A model generated the notes under the pieces. The model was not told the DNA's origin and searched no databases. It saw only the letters and a list, made by a program, of their open reading frames with translations. The translations under genes were made by a program, and so were the position numbers. DNA of 64,000 nt from Coturnix japonica. Lineage: Eukaryota > Chordata > Aves > Galliformes > Phasianidae. Each line of letters begins with the position of its first letter. Within the stretch, counting starts at the first letter, position 1. Below are positions 54,745 through 64,000 of this stretch, piece by piece. Where the stretch lies: assembly GCF_001577835.2 (NCBI RefSeq), contig NC_029519.1, positions 80,261,067 through 80,325,066 of the forward strand, in the 5' to 3' direction.

Positions 54745-56159
54745 TCAGAGGCCAGGCTGCTTGCCCTGCTGCTGCCTGTTGGCCAAGTGCATCAGCCGCA
54801 GCAGCAGGTCCCCAGCTGCACCATCCAGCACTGTCAGGTTCTTCTCTGCTGCCTCTTCTGCCTGCTCACTGCCCTCCTCCAGGCACACGGCATCCATGGC
54901 ACATGTGTCTGCAACGGGGAAAGCATCACAGTTAGGAGCTGTTGGTTTCAGGTCATGGAATCATAGGATGTGTTGGGTTGGGTTGGGTTTGGAGGAGTTG
55001 AGTTAGATTGAATTGGGTTGTGTTGTGTTGTGTTGTGTTGGGTGGAGGGACCTTAAAGATCACCCGGTTCCCGTCACTGAAGTGGTGGAGCAGCTCAAAC
55101 TCCAGCTTTGTTGCTCCCGTTAACCAGGGAGTGGAGATTTTGTGTGGTTTATGTGCCCAGCAGGGGAATGTCTCATAGTGGAGATGAGGGAGGGAGCTCT
55201 GAGCTCCATCTCTGTCCCAAGCTGCTGCTCTGTGCCTCAGTTTGGAGGAGGCTGGTTCAGAGGATGAATGTTAATTGGGGGGATGCTGATCTTTGGGGGT
55301 TGTTAGTTTGGAGGATGCTGTTTTGTGGGGAGATGCTGATCCCTTTGGACAGCACCAGAGCACTCACCACCCCTTTGCAACCCACAAGCCACCCCAATCC
55401 CCATTAACCCTTCCCACCCCAAACCACCCCAGCTCTACCCGCTTCCCATCTCCCACCTCCGAGTGTTATCACCCCCAAAGCTCCCCCCCAGACCCCATTA
55501 CCAGCACTGCAGCAGACACCGTTGGCAGCGCAGCGCCCACCGGAGCCGCAGGGCTGCCCACCAGCCTGGCATGGTGAAGGCACATAGTCCTCCTCTGCGC
55601 AGCGCCGTGTCTCTGCTGTGCCCAGGTAGCAGCCCAGCTCTGCACCGCAGCAGATCCCAGGCCCAAAGCAGCGACCCCTGTTCCCGGGTCCGCAGGGCAG
55701 ACACTATGGGAACAGAGCATGTTTGAGCATCCATCCTTGAGCTCAGAGACCCCATATAACACCTAATTTCTGGACATTGCACAGTGACGCCTGGACTATC
55801 CCCACCTTTGCCATCTGACACTGTGGCTCATCCCTTGGAGCTCCAGTTTGTCCCCCCCTCCTCTATCCCCAGCTCAGCCATCACTTTGTGACCAAGCTCT
55901 TGGCCATATCCCCCAGCCCAAAGAGCGATGGGGACCAACCAACAAGCACCAACAACACCCAGCAAGTGCCAACACCCAACAGCTGTTGGGCACCCTCCAC
56001 ACCCCGCAGAGCCCCCATTTACCCCCCGTACTCCCATACCTGTCGCAGGGCTGTATCACCCAGGGCTCTCTTGCCACCTCGGGGGCAGTTCTGGATGTAG
56101 CAGGCGGAGGACAAAGCCAGGAGACAGAGGAAGGAGAGGGGCAGCGAAGGCTCTGCCAT
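54745..56159 (-). CDS. AVP: Vasotocin-neurophysin-copeptin precursor (avian vasopressin orthologue)
   Basis: Three minus-strand exons, 56159-56040, 55703-55502 and 54908-54745, give 161 residues. Exon 1: signal peptide [19 protein letters not shown], arginine vasotocin [21 protein letters not shown]. Exon 2: neurophysin core beginning [20 protein letters not shown], all cysteines present. Exon 3 finishes neurophysin and adds a copeptin-like tail with a glycosylation sequon (KNLT) and the leucine-rich core [12 protein letters not shown]. No arginine separates neurophysin from the tail, so the two may stay joined, unlike in mammals. Vasotocin is the avian antidiuretic and oviposition hormone, made in hypothalamic neurons and released from the neurohypophysis. 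Confidence 0.97.
54955..55080 (-). mobile_element. CR1 LINE 3' end expanded by pentamers
   Basis: ATGGAATCATAGGATG at the start and GGGACCTTAAAGATCACCCG at the end fit an antisense CR1 terminus split by the GTTGG/GTTGT array in vasotocin intron 2. Confidence 0.7.
54969..55045 (+). repeat. GTTGG/GTTGT pentamer array within vasotocin intron 2
   Basis: A run of TTGGG units changing to TTGTG units, embedded inside what looks like a CR1 3' end (the flanks read GGAATCATAGGATG before and GGGACCTTAAAGATCACC after). The simple repeat seems to have grown from the TTGGGTTGG motif of CR1. Confidence 0.8.
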
Positions 56160-56182
56160 GCTGAGTGTACCCGGAGCGGTGC

Positions 56183-56190
56183 CACGCGTG
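56183..56190. promoter_or_regulatory. Palindromic CACGCGTG element in the vasotocin 5'UTR region
   Basis: A perfect 8-bp palindrome related to but not identical with the canonical E-box CACGTG. It lies 24 bases upstream of the start codon. Function unknown. Confidence 0.3.
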
Positions 56191-56254
56191 CGGGGAAGGC
56201 TGCCCTGCTGTTGGTTGGCTGCGCCGTGTGTCTGGCACCGTGCTGTGCTGGTGC

Positions 56255-56263
56255 CTATTTATG
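56255..56263 (-). promoter_or_regulatory. AVP: Vasotocin TATA-like box
   Basis: CATAAATAG on the minus strand, about 100 bases upstream of the ATG, predicting a 5'UTR of about 70 bases. Upstream of it lies a purine-rich (plus strand) GGAGGA tract, 56283-56315. Confidence 0.65.
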
Positions 56264-56514
56264 CTGCTGTCCCCCCTTCGCAAAGGGGAGGAGAAGGAGG
56301 AGGAGGAGGGCGGGCTGTTGTCTTTTTATTTTTATTTTATGTATTTTTTTCCCCGTTTTCTTTCCCAAATTGCATCCAAGTGAATTTGTAATCGAGGTGA
56401 TTCAGTGCAGAAGCGCACGCGGCAGCGCTCAGGGATGGCAAATCCCCTGAGCAGGAGCAATTCTGGGGGCATGGACCCCCAGTGTGGACAAAGGGATGTG
56501 GGAACTTGGGAAGG

Positions 56515-57385
56515 GCTGAGAGTTTGGGGGGAGCTGGATTGGAAAGAGAAGGTTTGGGGGGTGTGGGTTTGGAGGGTGTTGGTTTATGGGGGACGGTGGT
56601 TTGGGAAAGAATGGTGGTTTGGAGGATACAGGTTTAAGGGAGGGATGCTGGTTTGGAGAGTGCTGGTTTAGGAGGGTACTGGTTTGGAGGATAAGGATTT
56701 GGGGTGAGATGTGGTTTGGGATGATACAGGTTTAGAGAGGGATGATGGTTTGGTGGATATTGCTTTGAGAAGGAAGGCCAGTTTGGAGGATGAGGGTTTG
56801 GAAGATGCTGGTTTATGGGAGATATCGATTGGGAGGATGAGGATTTGGGGGGGGACGCTGGTTTGGAGGGTGTCAGTTTGGAGCAGGATGCTGGTTTGGG
56901 AAGGGATGTTACTTTGTAGGATGCTGGTGTAGGAAGGAATACTGCTTTGGAGAGGGATGATGATACAGAGGATGCAGGTTTAGGAAGGAACCGGTTGGGA
57001 GGATGCTGGTTTGAAGAGGAATACCAGTTTGGAGGACGAGGGCTTGGAAAATGCTGGTTTGGGGGATATATTGGTTTGGAGGATGAGGATTTGGGGAGGG
57101 ATGGTGATATGGGAAGGGATGCTACTTTGGAGGACATTGTTTTGGTGAGTTTGGAGAATGAGGATTCAGGCAGAGGTGTGATTTTGAAGGACGCCGGTTT
57201 GGAGAGGGGTGTTGGTGTAGGACGGATGATGGTTTAGGGAGGAAACCCATTTGGAGGAGGAGGATTTGGGGAGAGAGATGTCGTTTTGGAGGACGCTAAT
57301 TGGAGCACGCCAGATTAGTGAGGATGTTGATTTGGGGGTTGTTAGTTTCGCAGCGATGCTGGGTTGGAGGATGCTGCTATTTGGG
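56515..57385 (+). repeat. G-rich minisatellite upstream of vasotocin
   Basis: About forty variable units of 15-25 bases built on GGTTTGGAGGATGCT, with GGTTTGGG and GGTTTAGGAGGG variants. The plus strand is G- and purine-rich throughout. It starts about 250 bases 5' of the vasotocin TATA box. Several long open frames through it are artefacts of the repeat. Confidence 0.9.
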
Positions 57386-59870
57386 AAGGAGATTGAAGCT
57401 CTGGGAGGGATGTAGCACTGGGACCAGAGCTGGACCACGGCACACTGTGATGCAAAGACCCCTATTGCAACTCGACCCAGGGGACAGCCATCCCCCGCCA
57501 TGAATATTCCTGCTGGTCCCATGTTCCCACTCCAGCGAAGCTGAGGGCGACCTCGGCGACGTGCAATTAATATGCAGAGGGGAATCAGGAGCCTAATGAA
57601 CATCCGCAGTCCCAGTCCCAGCAGCGTCGAGGAGGGGCTGTGGGGAGGGATGGGGACAGGCAGTGGGGATGCTGTGATCCCACTGCTGGGATGGTTTCCT
57701 ACCCTGAAATCACCTGCACTAAAGATGAGGAAGAGGGGCAGAAAACTGCAGGAAATAAAGGGCTGTAAAGGGGAAACTGAGGCATGGAAGGGTAAGGGTG
57801 GGCTCACAGCTTGGGGTGATGCTTATGGTGTCAGAGATCCCAGTCCCAGCCTGGGATCCCAACACCCTTCAGGGGTGTTGATCCTGGATTTGTGAGCTCA
57901 GGGATGAGGGCTCTGGCAGTGATGAATCACGAAGGCTGTACCTTAATGACCAACATCATTAGCGCTGGACTGCCCAGCCCAACCAACCCTCCATGCAGCT
58001 CACAGCAGGTGCCCAACTCGATTGCGTTGCAGGGCCAGGGAGGATGCGAAAGCACTCGGATGGGAAAACTTTTCTTTAAAGGAGCCCAAATGTCATGTCT
58101 AAATTGGGCATCTCACGCTCATGCTCTGTCTCTTCATTACTGTATCGTAAAATTACATTAGTCGGAACGGAGCTGCATTCAAATGACTCTGTGTCTGGAA
58201 TGATAACGCGGGAATATGAGATTAAAATGTAATTATGCTCTTTAAAGTCAAGGAAGGTTAATAAAATGTTTTCCAAGTTGCAGAGGATCCGCAGCCGCAA
58301 CGCAGAATCACTTATTGAAATCAAGGGGAGGATGGGGAGGGAGAATGTGTTTTGGGGGGGGGTCACAGTGGGGGAACATCAGGAGGGCTCAGGCAATGGG
58401 GCCATGGGGCAGAGATGCTACAGGGTGGTTGATCCCAAAGCCCACTCAACACTATGTGGCTCCCTGAGCCCATGGGGTCTTTTCTCTGCATCCCCACGTT
58501 CCATTTCATCCCCAGGCTCCTGCAGGGTCCTTGGTTAGTGCGGAGCTCCTAACGACGTGGGTATGGCTGCTTTAAGGCGATTAACCAGCACAGTTAGCTG
58601 CCTGCAGGAGACTTTGAGAAGCCTTTGCTCAGTGTTGGAGTCACTATCAGGTCACGCTGGCTGGAAGACGCATCCATCTCCTGTCTGGGGAAAGAGATGC
58701 TCCCCAAATTAGCCCTTTTTTTTGTGGTATTTAGCAGTGACCGGGCTCCTCCACGCCCGTCACAGGAGCAGCACTCGGTCACCGCGCTCTGACAGCTGAT
58801 GGGGCTTAATGGTGGCAATGGGGATGGGATACAAAACCATGACAAGGGGATATCAGCCCAGCTGCCAGTGCAGGCGGGGGACCACCAATGGCTCTTCCCC
58901 AGCTCCCAAGAAGAAGACGTCAGCCTGAACCGCTGCCTGGCAGCCGGGCTTGGTGAGAAACTCCTGGGCAGAAGGGATGGTGCCACAGCTTTGAGTTCTG
59001 TTGGAAGCAATGGGGACAGGGAAGGAGATGGATGCGCAGCTGGGTGCTCCTTGCGGAGCTGGGAGCCTGGGGCGGAGGAGGTGTGAGCTGAATCACTCCT
59101 GGATGCTTCACTGCCAAGCCAGCAGCGCTGCACACCTAACAGGATTTCTGCTGGCCTCCAAATGGTGGCACTTTAAGGAAATCTGGTTATTTATAAAGAT
59201 AGGGGGCTTCTAATCTTGCTACAAATGGAGATGGATGACAAACGCCCACTGGTGCAAAGGAGAAAGATCAGCTCAGTGCCAGCGCAAAGTGGTGTTTCCA
59301 ATTGCTTGATGAGCTGCTAGTTGCTCAGAGCAGAAAGCCACAAACTTTATGGGCTGCTCAGCACGGCAGCGCCTGATATGAGAGAGAACAAAGGTATTAC
59401 ATGTAGGTGGTTCAGCTGGAGGTTCATTATTACCCCAGATAAAGTGGCAGAGAACATCAGTAAGAGATGTTGGCTCTGCAGAGAGAAATTATCAATGAAG
59501 TGGTAGCAGTGAGGGGGCGTGTGCAGGTGACAAAACCCTCTGCTGTCACCTCGCTGCATTCAGGATGCGCTGCAGACACAAAGCATCCGAGTGATTTTCC
59601 TTCTGGCCTTTTTCTGAGCATGTCTCTGAAGAGCAGAACTCCTCGGGGTGGGATATGTGAGCTTCAGTCCCCAAACCCCAATGGTGAGAGCTCACCAGGC
59701 TGTGCCATGACGCCTCTGAAAGCTGCAGGGCTACAGCTCTTCCCTTTGTGTCAATGTGGTCTTTTTATCCAGCCCATTTATTCAGCGCTCCGCCAACAGG
59801 TTCACCACACGACATCATTAACGCACACAACGAGGCCAATTACGAGTCAGAGAGAGAAACTGACTTTAAC
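57386..59870. other. Intergenic DNA between vasotocin and the UBOX5 3' end
   Basis: No coding exon found. Notable content: a palindromic TGCAATTAATATGCA (57562-57576) and an AT-rich, repeat-free block at about 58120-58320 set in GC-rich surroundings. Both are candidates for conserved regulatory DNA, perhaps for the neuropeptide genes. Confidence 0.4.
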
Positions 59871-59876
59871 CATAAT

Positions 59877-60333
59877 TTTATTAAGGCTTAAATGTCTATC
59901 AGCCAGACGGGAGCCGGTCCGGTCACACGACAGAAACCGAAAGGGACGTTCTGTGTAATGCAATGACTTTTCTACAGGAGTCCACGTGAGCAGGATGAGA
60001 TCTCTGCCAGCACTCAGGCGTTGGCTGCTCCTCTCCTGCCTTGCCACAGTGGGGAAGGATGAGTGATGAGCGAAGGGAGTGGGGTGGGGAGGGGAGAAGT
60101 TGGGTCGTTTGCACGTTGCCAACCACGAGGACGTTTCCTGGTCCGCGGCCGAATGGCTGCTCGTCATATGTTGAAATGGGTTTTAACTCACAGGGAAGCT
60201 AAACTCACTGTCCAAAAGGCACCTATGCTAACCACTGAGCCACTGGGATGGTGGTAAGAGGGCGGGTGCGACAGTTGGAAATCAGTTCTGTATAAATACA
60301 TGTTCCTTGTTAAAGAAGCTATGGCTTTTATTA
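59877..60333 (-). other. UBOX5: UBOX5 3'UTR with two poly(A) signals
   Basis: Reading the minus strand from the stop at 60496, AATAAA occurs at 60333-60328 and again at 59882-59877. Use of one or the other would give 3'UTRs of about 180 or 640 bases. Nothing else recognised. Confidence 0.55.
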
Positions 60334-60495
60334 TCCTCAAGATCGCTTTTTGCTCTGGTGCAATGCTCTAAACCCCCCCCATTACTCTGTAAGCACAAGG
60401 AGACCTCTCCACGATGCTCATCTGGCCGTCGTCCTCGCACAACCCACACAGACACACGGGACAGCAGCAGCTCCTGTTCTCCTCCCGAGGTGTTG

Positions 60496-63400
60496 TTAGA
60501 AGTGGACCCTCCTGATGTCGTGAGTGGCCACTGATCTCTTGCAGCTCCCACATAGGATGGACAGAGCCTTCTGCTCCTCAGCCAAGCACGGGCGACACAT
60601 GAGGTGGCCGCAGGGAAGCTGGTAGATGGGCTCTGTTTTGAAGTAAGGTGAGAAGGTTTTGCCGCAGGATGTGCATCCCTGGGTCTGGCTGCTCCTGCTG
60701 TGCTCTGCAAAGGCAAGAGGAGAAGCAGCGTGGTCAGGGACGTGGGACAAGTGCCACCCCGAGCTGAGCACTGAGTGTTGGAGGTGCCCATAGCTCAGGA
60801 CCACAGCCTCATTTCTCCAAGCCTACCATAAAGTTTGGTGGGCATGGTGGTAGGTTAAGGATTGGACAAGACGATCTTAGTGGTCTCCAACCTTAAGCTT
60901 AGAATCATTTGTGTTGGAAGGGACGTTTCAAGGCCATCTGATCCAACTCCCATCTTGTCTAATGAGACCCACAGCTCCATCAGGTGCTCACAGCCCCATC
61001 CTGCCTGCCCTGAATGTCTCCAGAGATGAGGCACCTCTCTGAGCAGCCTGTGCCAGTGCCTCACTGTAAAAATCCTTTTCCTTATATCCAATCTAAATCT
61101 CCCCTCTTTCGCTTTGAAACCATTTCCTCATGTCCTTTCACAGGAGATTCTGCTCAAGAACCCACCCCCCTTGTTTCTTACAGCCCCCCTTGCAGATATT
61201 GAAAGGCTGCTATCAGGATTCTATGATATAAAAGGGAAGGGTCTGGCTTCAGGAGGGGCTGGATCACATCAGCCTTTGCACCATCAGGCTTTTAACAAAT
61301 GACAATTCACTTTTACTGAGATTGAATTGACCTCCCTTCCTCTTTTCCAGCACTTGAAGCAAAATCCCCCATTCCCGTGTGAAACACTGTAGGCATCATC
61401 TTGCATTCCTGTCACATGCTGCCTATAAAGGGCTACTCAGTCAACTCTTCAACAGCAGCAATTTAAAAGGGGACAGTAAAAAGCTTAATGGCTTAATGCC
61501 ACTGTGAAACAGTCAAAAGCTATTCAAAAAGACAGGCAGCCATTGGGAGCTGCCCATCCCAGCCCTGCCTCAGGGACACGAGAGCCTCCTCCAAGGGGAA
61601 GAAGCAGCCAGCAATGAGCACATCCACTTGTGGAGGGGCATCTAAAGGTCGAGGGCATCCAACACAGCTTCTCTGTATCCCAAATTGATCCTTTTGGATG
61701 GTGGTGCCATTGATCAACACATCTTACTTCACAACTAGTATATATACATTAAAATCTGATGGGACTCTGAGAACAACTGTGGCTCATTGGCCAAAGAGGC
61801 ATGGAAAGATGCTGAGCAGCAGCACAACCCTCCCTATAAACCCAATCCCTGTTCTCCTCTCCCATTTGCTGCTCACCAAGGATGCTGCCCGTGTTCCACG
61901 AAGTGCTGCAGCCTCCCTCGCCCTGCACTTGCTGCTGGCTCTTCATCAGCTTGGCTGTGAACGATGGCATGGAGCTGAGTGCCGAGTTCAAGGCGGTGTC
62001 CAGGCTCTCAGACAGCTTTTGTTCGTGAGAGAGCAGATCTGCAACAAGAAGCACAAGTTTGAGAGGCGGGTGCTGGGTAAAGGCTGCTGGTACACAACAG
62101 AAACACTGCGGTTACGACTCTCAGAGCTTTGCCACTTGTTTTCTGAAGAAGCCTCTTCCCCTCTGTGGTGTCAAGATGGGGATGTAACGCTTCAACTATG
62201 AGGCCTTGAGAGGAAAAATCCTCCAGATTCACACAGCAATGTCATCAAGTCAAAAAGACCACAAAGTCCAACTGTCAACCCATGGCCACTATGCCCACCC
62301 ACTCAACTGCTTCCCCAACGTTCAGGCACCTCCTTATATCTCAAAGCCTGAATGAGGTCAAAAGACAAACGATCCAGAAACCATCCTCATAAGCCCTGAG
62401 GCTGCTAACAAAATCAGAGGCACAACCCTTTTTCTCATGGCTGCTGAAAACCAGAGTTTCATCAATGGATAAAGCCAAAGGTACAGGGTTGGATCCTTCC
62501 TGAGGGGCACAGCAGTGTTTTGCCTGATGCAATCTCGAAGTCCTGCTGTTAATTGAGACTATGCATTAAGAGCACAGTGCCTGCATCACTAATTCTACTA
62601 AACCCAGCTCCCACAGGGATCCTGCATGCCTTATTTCACTGCAACAATCAAGGCTGACAATGAATGATCCCCTGAGGCTGTGCCTGTGTTCACATACAGG
62701 CACAGCTCCCTGGGAGCAGCAGGACCCAGCCTGCAGCAATCCACACCACTTCCTACAGCACCGAATGATGGATCAGGGCAGGAAAACACACTCCGGCCTC
62801 TGCTGTTGCTGGTACTGATGAAAATGAATTACTTTAAGTCTTCAATAAAGTTGTTTTTAAGTCAAATGCCCACTTAAGCTTTCTTGAAGCATTACCCACA
62901 GGATCTAGCAGCTTTCAGAAGCCAGGGACCATTGTTTGGTGCATTACAAACCACTGCTTCAAAGGGAAACTCAACTTACCTGACCAGAGGGTTGGCCCTC
63001 TTGCTGCCCCATTCCTGCTTTTCTCCTCACTTCAATCCCTACCCCAGTTGGGTCTTCCCATCCCATCAACCCCAAGCACTTATTTTACCCCATTACTGCA
63101 TGTTTTCTTGCAACTTCAAGCATCTTATATATGCTAATAAATCAGGCATGATAAAAAGAGACATCTTCAAATCAAGCCAGCACATTATGAGAACAAGGTT
63201 GTCGTTTTAGCAAGAAGGAAAAGAGAAATGAAACCCTAAAGGGAAACAAAGCAACCTGAACTAAAAAGAGGGCTGTGAAACAGACTGCACAGATAACACA
63301 GGAGGAACAACAAGCCTAGAGGTGAGAATGGGAGTAACCACCAGCCAGTGACAGCAGGTTGGGCTGAGAGGGGATGTGAATGAGACGATGAAGCCACTCC

Positions 63401-64000
63401 TGTGACATCGATACAACAGCCTCAAAACCTTCAGGAGGCAGCAGGGGAATCTGTATGGGAGCCTCTTGACTTGGAAAGCTGGCCCTGGGCTGCCAAGAAA
63501 CTCAAGAAACACAAGTGATTTATGGAGCCAAGGTACCTGTAGAACAGTCCATCTGGATCAAATGCGAGTCACTGTCAGTTTTCATTTTTTTAGCACTGTT
63601 CTCTGAGGTAGATGTGACAAGTAAGTTTGTAGAAGAAAAATAAAGTGGCTGCACAGAACTGGGATCCATGCAGTCCATCTTCCTTTTCAGAGAAGACGTT
63701 ACAGAGGAAGGTATGAGCATTTCGGAGGCATGAGCTCTACCGAGCAGGTTGGTGCCAGGAATGCTGTGCTGTAAGAGGAAGTGATCTATCCTGGCTTTGA
63801 GAGTCGGGTGAGGTAAGGGCTGTGAGTGCTGGCTGAAGGCCACCCCAGTGAAAGGATCACTGGGCACCCTGCCCCAAGACGCCTCACTCCGGTTGCACTT
63901 TTCCAAGGTGCTCTGGTCAATCACCTTCCCGGATGGCAGGAGCATGGGGAAGGTCATGATCTCCAGAGTGATGGGGTCCAAGAACTCTTCAGGGATGTCT
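60496..64000 (-). CDS. UBOX5: RING finger protein 37 / U-box domain-containing protein 5, 3' part
   Basis: Minus-strand exons: 64000 (cut by the window) to 63537, 62038-61877, and 60704-60496 with stop TAA. The first holds the U-box: [44 protein letters not shown], then [18 protein letters not shown], all near-identical to human. The second encodes [20 protein letters not shown] and [11 protein letters not shown]. The third carries a RING-like C-terminal zinc-binding segment ([28 protein letters not shown]) and ends RRVHF, as in human. The protein is a nuclear E3 ubiquitin ligase that works with UBE2-type E2 enzymes. The N-terminal half is beyond the window. Convergent neither with vasotocin nor mesotocin: all three share the minus strand. 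Confidence 0.95.
60838..60898 (+). mobile_element. CR1 LINE 3' end
   Basis: GGATTGGACAAGACGATCTT and AGTGGTCTCCAACCTTAA: plus-strand terminus meeting the next element end to end. Confidence 0.8.
60900..61300 (-). mobile_element. CR1 LINE fragment
   Basis: TAGAATCATTTGTGTTGGAAG, GCACCTCTCTGAGCAGCCTG, AAATCTCCCCTCTTTCGC and GATATTGAAAGGCTGCTATC. It meets the preceding plus-strand CR1 3' end to 3' end inside a UBOX5 intron. Confidence 0.88.
61300..61876. other. UBOX5 intron, non-CR1 part
   Basis: No exon or recognised repeat. Short open frames are not family members. Confidence 0.5.
62235..62345 (-). mobile_element. CR1-like LINE fragment
   Basis: ATGTCATCAAGTCAAAAAGA, AAAGTCCAACTGTCAACCCA and CGTTCAGGCACCTCC resemble a diverged antisense CR1. 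Confidence 0.65.
62350..63536. other. UBOX5 intron between U-box exon and middle exon
   Basis: Single-copy intronic DNA without a recognised exon. The only repeat trace in the intron is the CR1-like piece near 62235-62345. Confidence 0.5.

Noticed and set aside
56634-57237. Long minus- and plus-strand frames (PPNQ/SKPASLP-rich and GLEDEG-rich).
   Set aside because: They run through the G-rich minisatellite upstream of vasotocin; composition is set by the repeat unit.
1-64000. Search for LTR/endogenous retrovirus copies, tRNA or rRNA genes, CRISPR arrays and bacterial-type operons.
   Set aside because: No gag, pol or env-like frame apart from the CR1 LINE fragment, no paired LTRs, and no structural RNA or prokaryotic signals seen by eye.

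Overview
This is a stretch of bird nuclear genome, almost certainly from a galliform (chicken or a close relative). Three things support this: truncated CR1 LINEs on both strands as the dominant repeat; the nonapeptides mesotocin (CYIQNCPIG) and vasotocin (CYIQNCPRG); and gene order PTPRA - GNRH2 - MRPS26 - OXT/mesotocin - AVP/vasotocin - UBOX5, which matches the conserved vertebrate block on human 20p13. There are no bacterial features, CRISPR arrays, tRNA or rRNA genes. I recognised no retroviral or LTR element.

Layout. 1-24840: long 5' intronic/upstream DNA of PTPRA, with one well-bounded candidate non-coding exon (1067-1137), a CpG-rich patch with a splice donor near 20585, and many CR1 pieces. 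24847-43947 (+): 21 coding exons of PTPRA, a receptor tyrosine phosphatase with a glycosylated ectodomain, one membrane span and phosphatase domains D1 and D2. 45400-45901 (+): promoter-proximal region, 5'UTR exon and hormone exon of GNRH2. 45930-47395: telomere-like, degenerate and minisatellite repeats. 47450-50570 (+): CpG-island promoter and four exons of MRPS26. 51030-52510 (-): mesotocin. 54695-56263 (-): vasotocin. 56515-57385: G-rich minisatellite upstream of the vasotocin promoter. 59875-64000 (-): 3' part of UBOX5, cut by the window edge inside its U-box exon.

The genes do not form one pathway, but three neighbouring loci (GNRH2, mesotocin, vasotocin) are hypothalamic neuropeptide precursors embedded between housekeeping genes. 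Mesotocin and vasotocin point the same way (tandem), unlike the tail-to-tail OXT/AVP pair of placental mammals. Both are complete three-exon genes with TATA boxes and poly(A) signals.

The most unusual signal is in PTPRA. The catalytic D1 domain is perfect, but the D2 coding sequence carries a one-base deletion, an in-frame CGA-to-TGA stop and several changes at residues that are the usual ones in human. This may be assembly error, an individual null or long-isoform allele, or real decay of D2. Second is GNRH2, whose coding exon downstream of the hormone exon is not obvious. The best acceptor lies beyond a 1.1-kb minisatellite, inside the MRPS26 promoter, and no canonical poly(A) signal was seen between the two genes.
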